From assembly GCA_937935205.1 (NCBI GenBank), contig CALGXU010000115.1, forward strand, positions 1 through 6,055: a stretch of DNA of 6,055 nt, in the 5' to 3' direction. The notes below the pieces were generated by a model that was given only the letters and a program-made list of their open reading frames with translations, did not search any database and was not told the origin of the DNA. Shown one piece after another: positions 5,846 through 6,055 of this stretch (position 1 is its first letter; each line of letters opens with the position of its first letter). The translations under genes and the position numbers were made by a program. The stretch is from an uncultured Rothia sp. Its GTDB lineage: Bacteria > Actinomycetota > Actinomycetes > Actinomycetales > Micrococcaceae.

Positions 5846-6055
5846 ATGTCGTACTCACGAGCTAAGTATCCGTCGGCTAAGCGCCCCGTCCCGTTCTTCG
5901 TGTGGGCGTCCCCCATTCTCTTTCTGATTTACCTGCCGCTGCTATGGTTCAAGGTCATCCCCAATTCTTTTGAGGTGACCGACCTGTCCACCCTACTGTT
6001 GGCGGCACTGCAGTGGACCGCTTTCGGCAGCCTGCTCGGGGACCTGGGCGAGCGC
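5846..6055 (+). CDS. Hypothetical membrane protein, N-terminal part (runs off window)
   Basis: ATG 5846 follows GGAGG at a 5-nt spacing, and the frame stays open for 70 codons to the window end. The product starts MSYSRAKYPSAKRPVPFF, a basic N terminus followed by a hydrophobic segment (about residues 16-36, aromatic rich, FFVWASPILFLIYLPLLWF). A second, less hydrophobic candidate segment is at about 48-64. Positive charges before the first segment suggest that the N terminus stays in the cytoplasm. I do not recognise the family. The gene follows disA in the same direction but is separated from it by a terminator and has its own promoter, so a shared function should not be assumed. Confidence 0.65.
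   Translation, partial: MSYSRAKYPSAKRPVPFFVWASPILFLIYLPLLWFKVIPNSFEVTDLSTLLLAALQWTAFGSLLGDLGER

Noticed and set aside
1..6055. Mobile element, CRISPR array, tRNA/rRNA or defence island
   Set aside because: I saw no transposase or integrase, no spaced repeats, no tRNA-like cloverleaf and no abrupt change of composition. The gene content is core-genome in type.

Overview
The window looks like chromosomal DNA from a moderately high-GC actinobacterium (about 60% GC by eye). Two housekeeping proteins, RadA and DisA, have clearly actinobacterial-type sequences. Several genes also have a -10 box placed directly in front of the start codon, which is typical of leaderless mRNAs in this phylum. A Micrococcaceae member such as Rothia is my best guess from overall protein character, but the sequence alone does not prove it.

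Layout, left to right. (1) Bases 2-1390 (+) hold the 3' part of a polysaccharide pyruvyl transferase family gene that enters from outside the window. (2) A short G-rich intergenic stretch (1391-1543) carries nested inverted repeats, three G4 runs at exact 7-bp intervals, and a promoter ending at the next start codon. (3) Bases 1544-2857 (+) encode a FUSC/aromatic-acid-exporter type membrane protein with about six transmembrane segments and a large soluble C-terminal part. (4) A strong GC-rich hairpin at 2887-2925 ends this gene and, from the other side, radA. (5) Bases 2962-4407 (-) encode RadA, the DNA-repair/recombination ATPase, with an unusual Asn/Pro-rich insertion built on a 15-bp tandem duplication. 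(6) A relatively AT-rich 0.2-kb divergent promoter region carries -10 boxes for radA and disA and a possible LexA-like operator. (7) disA (+, start most likely GTG 4625, stop 5692) encodes the diadenylate cyclase that makes c-di-AMP and scans DNA. It is followed by an intrinsic terminator. (8) A promoter and a structured leader of about 60 nt precede the start of an unrecognised small membrane protein (5846 to the window end).

How they work together: RadA and DisA are known partners in bacterial DNA-damage handling, since RadA remodels recombination intermediates and can modulate DisA activity. Here they share one divergent intergenic region, so coordinated control is plausible. The pyruvyltransferase-like gene, the FUSC protein and the final membrane protein have no evident functional link to them.

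The window is mostly ordinary core genome; I see no new defence or mobile system. The points most worth checking are three apparently leaderless starts (which change the disA and FUSC start sites), the RadA insertion, the shared radA/disA control region, and the structured leader at 5788-5845.
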